A stretch of DNA of 16,559 nt, from positions 7,734 to 24,292 of the forward strand of contig WELB01000113.1 in assembly GCA_009602725.1 (NCBI GenBank), in the 5' to 3' direction. Shown in pieces: positions 15,651 through 16,559 of this stretch (the first letter of the stretch is position 1; each line of letters starts with the position of its first letter). This DNA comes from Spirogloea muscicola (Eukaryota > Streptophyta > Zygnematophyceae > Spirogloeales > Spirogloeaceae). Under the pieces are notes generated by a model that saw only the letters and a program-made list of their open reading frames with translations, had not been told where the DNA came from and made no database searches. The position numbers and the translations under genes are program-made.

Positions 15651-15747
15651 CGAGGGGGCTCCTGCCGGCTGACATCGAGAGGCGCGTGGTGCGCTTGCCG
15701 TTCTTTTGTGGGCTGCGACCTTGCAGGCCTCGGCCCCTCATACACTT
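15651..15747. other. Unique spacer, possibly coding-derived
   Basis: A + frame reads LLPADIERRVVRLPFF (about 15660-15700) before stopping. No family is recognised. Confidence 0.2.
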
Positions 15748-15797
15748 ACTTTAGATTTTAGATCCTAAATCTAAAACCCACACCCTAAACCCTTAGG
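15748..15797. repeat. Telomere-like foldback
   Basis: TTTAGATTT (15750-15758) and AAATCTAAA (15767-15775) form a 9-bp inverted repeat, followed by ACCCACACCCTAAACCCTTA, which contains two degenerate CCCTAAA units. It resembles the intronic element at 10981-11006. Confidence 0.6.
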
Positions 15798-15921
15798 CTA
15801 AAGGCCACGTCCAAGAGAGCGAAGGAAGCAGGGCAAGGCACGGCGCATGCTGTGGCGATCTAATGAAGGCAGAGTCTCCGGACCGGTAGCAAACGAGGCT
15901 AAATGAGAAGGATAGGTGGAA

Positions 15922-15962
15922 GCGACGGCTGTGGAAGGCCAGCCCAATGGAAAGCGGATAAG
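15922..15962 (+). repeat. Hairpin module fragment
   Basis: ACGGCTGTGGAAGGCCAGCC, then CAATGGAAAGCGGATAAG: loop side, right stem arm and an altered trailer of the hairpin family. Confidence 0.45.
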
Positions 15963-15979
15963 CCATGAATAGAAAATAT

Positions 15980-16035
15980 CGTGTATATGAAAATTGAAGG
16001 CCAATATGGCCAAGTACAAAGGCAAGCACATCTAA
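15980..16035 (-). mobile_element. Retrotransposon 3'-end fragment
   Basis: CGTGTATATGAAAATTGAAG, GCCAATATGGCCAAGTACAA and AGGCAAGCACATCTA equal the last 55 bp or so of the LINE family in the same orientation as copies 1 and 2. The 5' cut is directly after the CACATCTA block. Confidence 0.65.
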
Positions 16036-16059
16036 TGATGTAGCAGCTAGCAACTAGCA

Positions 16060-16325
16060 GCTCCTGGAGCTGCTAGAAGATAGTGCGGCCAAATTGACTG
16101 ATAGAGGTATGGGGCAGCAGCAGTGGCAGGAGGAATGGAGGGTGGGGGGGAAGAGGGCCGGAAGTGCCATGTGCGGCGTTGTCGACCTGTCCTGCTGGAG
16201 CTGCTAGAGGAGTGGGGCAGCAGAAGTAGCAGGAGGGATGGCAGGGGGGGGAAGGAGAGCGGAAAGTGCCGATAAAGGCATTGACGACCTGGCCTGGCAG
16301 CAGTAGCAGGAGGAGGGATGGCGGG
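16060..16325. repeat. Degenerate tandem repeat
   Basis: About two and a half units of roughly 100-130 bp share GGAGCTGCTAGA, GGGGCAGCAG, AGGAGG.ATGG, a G run, CGGAAGTGCC and GACCTG.CCTG. Start points are near 16066, 16197 and 16293, with a further related piece at 16459-16559. Units differ by many small indels. There is no coding sense. Confidence 0.55.
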
Positions 16326-16405
16326 GGGAGAAGGCGCGCGGTGCGCATGAAATTAAAGCGAGGCCAATTCAAGCCATTACATTGTTCAGGCAGAAAATGC
16401 AGAAA
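16326..16405 (+). repeat. Repeat E copy, diverged
   Basis: GGAGAAGGCGCGCGGTGCGC, then ATGAAATTAAAGCGAGGCCA, ATTCAAGCC and ACATTGTTCAGGCAGA. It lies inside the tandem array and splits its units; the distal GCTACAT may be its right end near 16434. Confidence 0.6.
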
Positions 16406-16559
16406 GTGCAAAGAATGCAGCGCAAAGAATGTGGCTACATGAAAAGACGCCCTATACTAGGAGGGCCGGAGGTGCCACAGAGCGGGGGGAGCCGTGCTGA
16501 CGGGGGCCATGTCGACTCGACCGGTACCGCTTGTGGAGCTGCTAGAGGAGGTTGAGGAA
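16406..16559. other. End of window, repeat-derived sequence
   Basis: Contains a further degenerate tandem unit (GGAGGGCCGGAGGTGCC and GGAGCTGCTAGAGGAGG). No gene is visible. Confidence 0.4.

Noticed and set aside
16060-16325. CRISPR-like array
   Set aside because: Units are long, degenerate and not separated by unique spacers of constant length, and the genome is eukaryotic.

Overview
The window looks like nuclear DNA of a green alga, most likely a trebouxiophyte (inference). It carries two multi-exon protein genes on the + strand with GT-AG introns, GC-rich coding sequence, plant/Chlorella-type telomere motifs (TTTAGGG/CCCTAAA) and fossils of a non-LTR retrotransposon with a restriction-like endonuclease. 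There are no operons, ribosome-binding sites, CRISPR arrays or other bacterial features. One base is ambiguous (N at 5504).

Layout. (1) 80-2362: a four-exon gene for an F-box protein with a beta-propeller-like (WD40-type) C-terminal half. Predicted exon phases join exactly to about 566 codons. (2) 2363-5280: intergenic and repeat-rich. It holds hairpin repeats, an unidentified broken coding remnant (3368-3659) and a 5'-truncated minus-strand retrotransposon (about 4085-5215) split by a younger short repeat. (3) about 5587-11621: a gene of at least 15 exons for a TMCO4/DUF726-family protein. This is a membrane-associated alpha/beta-hydrolase-fold protein with a GFSLGAR nucleophile elbow. Fourteen introns can be placed, one of them GC-AG. 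The first coding exon is not resolved. (4) 11622-16559: a dense mosaic of repeats. It contains at least 13 copies or fragments of a hairpin module (GGGCTGG..CCAGCCC), several copies of a second short repeat called E here, a second truncated retrotransposon copy, three tiny 3'-end copies of the same element, telomere-like foldbacks, GC-rich unique blocks between repeats and a degenerate tandem array.

How the parts relate. The two host genes are probably unrelated in function: the F-box protein would recruit substrates to an SCF ubiquitin ligase, while the DUF726 protein is a membrane hydrolase-like protein. The repeat zones record successive insertions. One truncated retrotransposon copy was later split by repeat E. 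A 41-bp 3' fragment of the same family was inserted into a hairpin module and left a 5-bp target duplication. The most unusual signal is the dispersed, modular hairpin family, whose stem is kept in sub-families with different sequences and which occurs in direct, inverted and head-to-head arrangements. No complete mobile element or autonomous new system can be shown from this window alone.
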